From NCBI GenBank assembly GCA_947493695.1, contig CANLSF010000001.1:372001-436000 (forward strand): a stretch of 64,000 nt of DNA, given 5' to 3'. The notes under the pieces were generated by a model that saw only the letters and a program-made list of their open reading frames with translations, did not search any database and was not told the origin of the DNA. Source of the stretch: an uncultured Kiloniellaceae bacterium (GTDB lineage Bacteria > Pseudomonadota > Alphaproteobacteria > Kiloniellales > Kiloniellaceae). Below, in pieces: positions 63,159 through 64,000 of this stretch; the first letter of the stretch is position 1, and every line of letters starts with the position of its first letter. Made by a program: the position numbers and the translations under genes.

Positions 63159-64000
63159 TGGCAGTTTCGTTCGCGCCCCGGCGAACGAGTGCGATCTTCA
63201 GGATCGTTGCAATAACGGCTGTTGTTTTTGCGGTGAGTTTCCAGACCGCAGCAGCACAATCTCCCGACCTGAAGAACCTTGAACGCGACCTTGAACGCAG
63301 CAAAGCCAATACCGAAGACCTGGCGCGCAAAGCTGAAGAGGTCAAACTCGAGCTGCGCCTGCTCAAGGGTCGCATGATCAACGTTGCCCGCAAAACTCTG
63401 GACCTAGAATCCGAGCTCTCGGCCATCGAGGAAACCATTGTCAGCCTGGTGGAAGAAGAGAACGCAAAATCGGCGGCGCTCCAGCGTCAACGTCAACAGC
63501 TGGGGCGCACTCTGGGCGCACTGCAACGTATAGCCCTCCTGCCACCTGAAGCTTTGGTGGCCGCCCCGGGGTCTCCGCTCGACGCGGTGCGTTCTGCAAC
63601 CCTCCTGCGCGTTGCCGTTCCGGCACTGGAGCAAAAAGCCGACCGTTTAAAGCGGGACCTCGATGAACTTGAACATCTGCGGGTGCGGATCGAGCGTGAA
63701 CGCGTTGATGTCAGTGCCGCCGGAGCAGAGCTGAAAAAAGAGCGAAGAACGCTGACGGCTCTCATCGATCAGAAACGCCGCCTGCAGTCGCAAACGGGCG
63801 AACAGCAGACCGCCTCTGAACGGAAAATGGCACGTCTGGCACGTGAAGCCAGTGACCTGCGGGACCTGCTGCGGAAGATTGAGCGAGAATCCGCGGAGCA
63901 GGAACGCCTTGCCCGCGAAGCCGCAGAACGGGAACAAAAGCGCCGCCTCGCTCTACAGCGTGAACAGAAACAACAGCTTGAGCGTGAACAGGCCATAAGG
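63158..64000 (+). CDS. Murein hydrolase activator EnvC-like protein (cut by the window end)
   Basis: Partial: 281 codons are visible before the right edge. A signal peptide ends near AAA-QSPDL (residue 37). The rest is a long coiled coil rich in Arg, Glu, Leu and Gln (for example LERDLERSKANTEDLARKA), the N-terminal part of EnvC/M23 peptidase activators. The LytM domain would lie beyond the window. The gpmI-envC order is common in alphaproteobacteria. Confidence 0.85.
   Translation, partial: MAVSFAPRRTSAIFRIVAITAVVFAVSFQTAAAQSPDLKNLERDLERSKANTEDLARKAEEVKLELRLLKGRMINVARKTLDLESELSAIEETIVSLVEEENAKSAALQRQRQQLGRTLGALQRIALLPPEALVAAPGSPLDAVRSATLLRVAVPALEQKADRLKRDLDELEHLRVRIERERVDVSAAGAELKKERRTLTALIDQKRRLQSQTGEQQTASERKMARLAREASDLRDLLRKIERESAEQERLAREAAEREQKRRLALQREQKQQLEREQAIR

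Overview
The window looks like one chromosomal stretch of a GC-rich alphaproteobacterium, most like a member of the Rhodospirillales sensu lato. The clearest anchor is the right-hand housekeeping block rplU-rpmA-obgE-proB-proA-nadD-rsfS-rlmH-gpmI-envC. Liv-type, TRAP and box genes, and GcvA-like, MarR, DeoR and LacI regulators, also fit. The genus cannot be fixed from the sequence alone. No phage, CRISPR array or intact IS element was found.

Layout. (1) 36-2110: a solute-binding protein of the glycine betaine/proline class, divergent from a DeoR-type regulator. (2) 2107-11543, minus strand: a Liv-type ABC transporter (livG-livF-livH-livM, then a separately promoted binding protein) followed by hydantoinase/oxoprolinase subunits A and B and an SDR dehydrogenase; this reads as uptake and ring-opening of a lactam or hydantoin-like compound. 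(3) 11811-11998: a perfect FNR/FixK box in front of a 38-residue membrane protein. (4) 12028-16200: acyl-CoA dehydrogenase, CaiB-type CoA transferase and a MaoC/HTD2-type hydratase, divergent from a GcvA-like LysR regulator. (5) 16197-28347, minus strand: a tightly overlapping ten-gene operon: iorA, iorB, a flavin/[2Fe-2S] reductase, Rieske dioxygenase alpha and beta, an acyl-CoA ligase, a thiolase-fold protein without the usual nucleophile, a Zn-ribbon/OB-fold domain fused to a degenerate SDR, a kynurenine-formamidase-like cyclase and an intact SDR. I could not match this set to a named pathway. A divergent MarR regulator and a TRAP transporter follow (28526-32444), with matching TTTCATATGAAA-like sites. 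(6) 33042-37540: L-serine dehydratase, a LacI regulator, a 3-hydroxyisobutyrate-dehydrogenase-family enzyme and a TIM-barrel isomerase-like protein.

(7) 37760-52080: a complete aerobic benzoyl-CoA (box) catabolic region: a Liv-type transporter, a PnbB-like cupin, benzoate-CoA ligase, alpha/beta hydrolase, DUF309 protein, boxC, boxB, boxA, a thioesterase and the HTH/shikimate-kinase-like regulator BoxR. The same 13-base sequence AAAATGCATTATA, part of TGCA-type BzdR/BoxR sites, lies in front of both the transporter unit and boxC, so uptake, activation and ring oxidation are probably co-regulated. Inside this region, between livG and livF, sits a 263-bp palindromic element with 30-bp terminal inverted repeats flanked by a perfect CTAA duplication. 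Removing it restores a one-base livG-livF junction.

(8) 52221-54917: a DUF3137-like membrane protein, tRNA-Ser(CGA), and a C45/acid-ceramidase-like Ntn hydrolase. (9) 55092-64000: the housekeeping block, ending in a truncated envC-like gene.

The best candidates for new biology are the ten-gene ior/Rieske/OB-fold-SDR operon and the palindromic insertion element. All functional statements come from reading the translated sequence; no database search was run.
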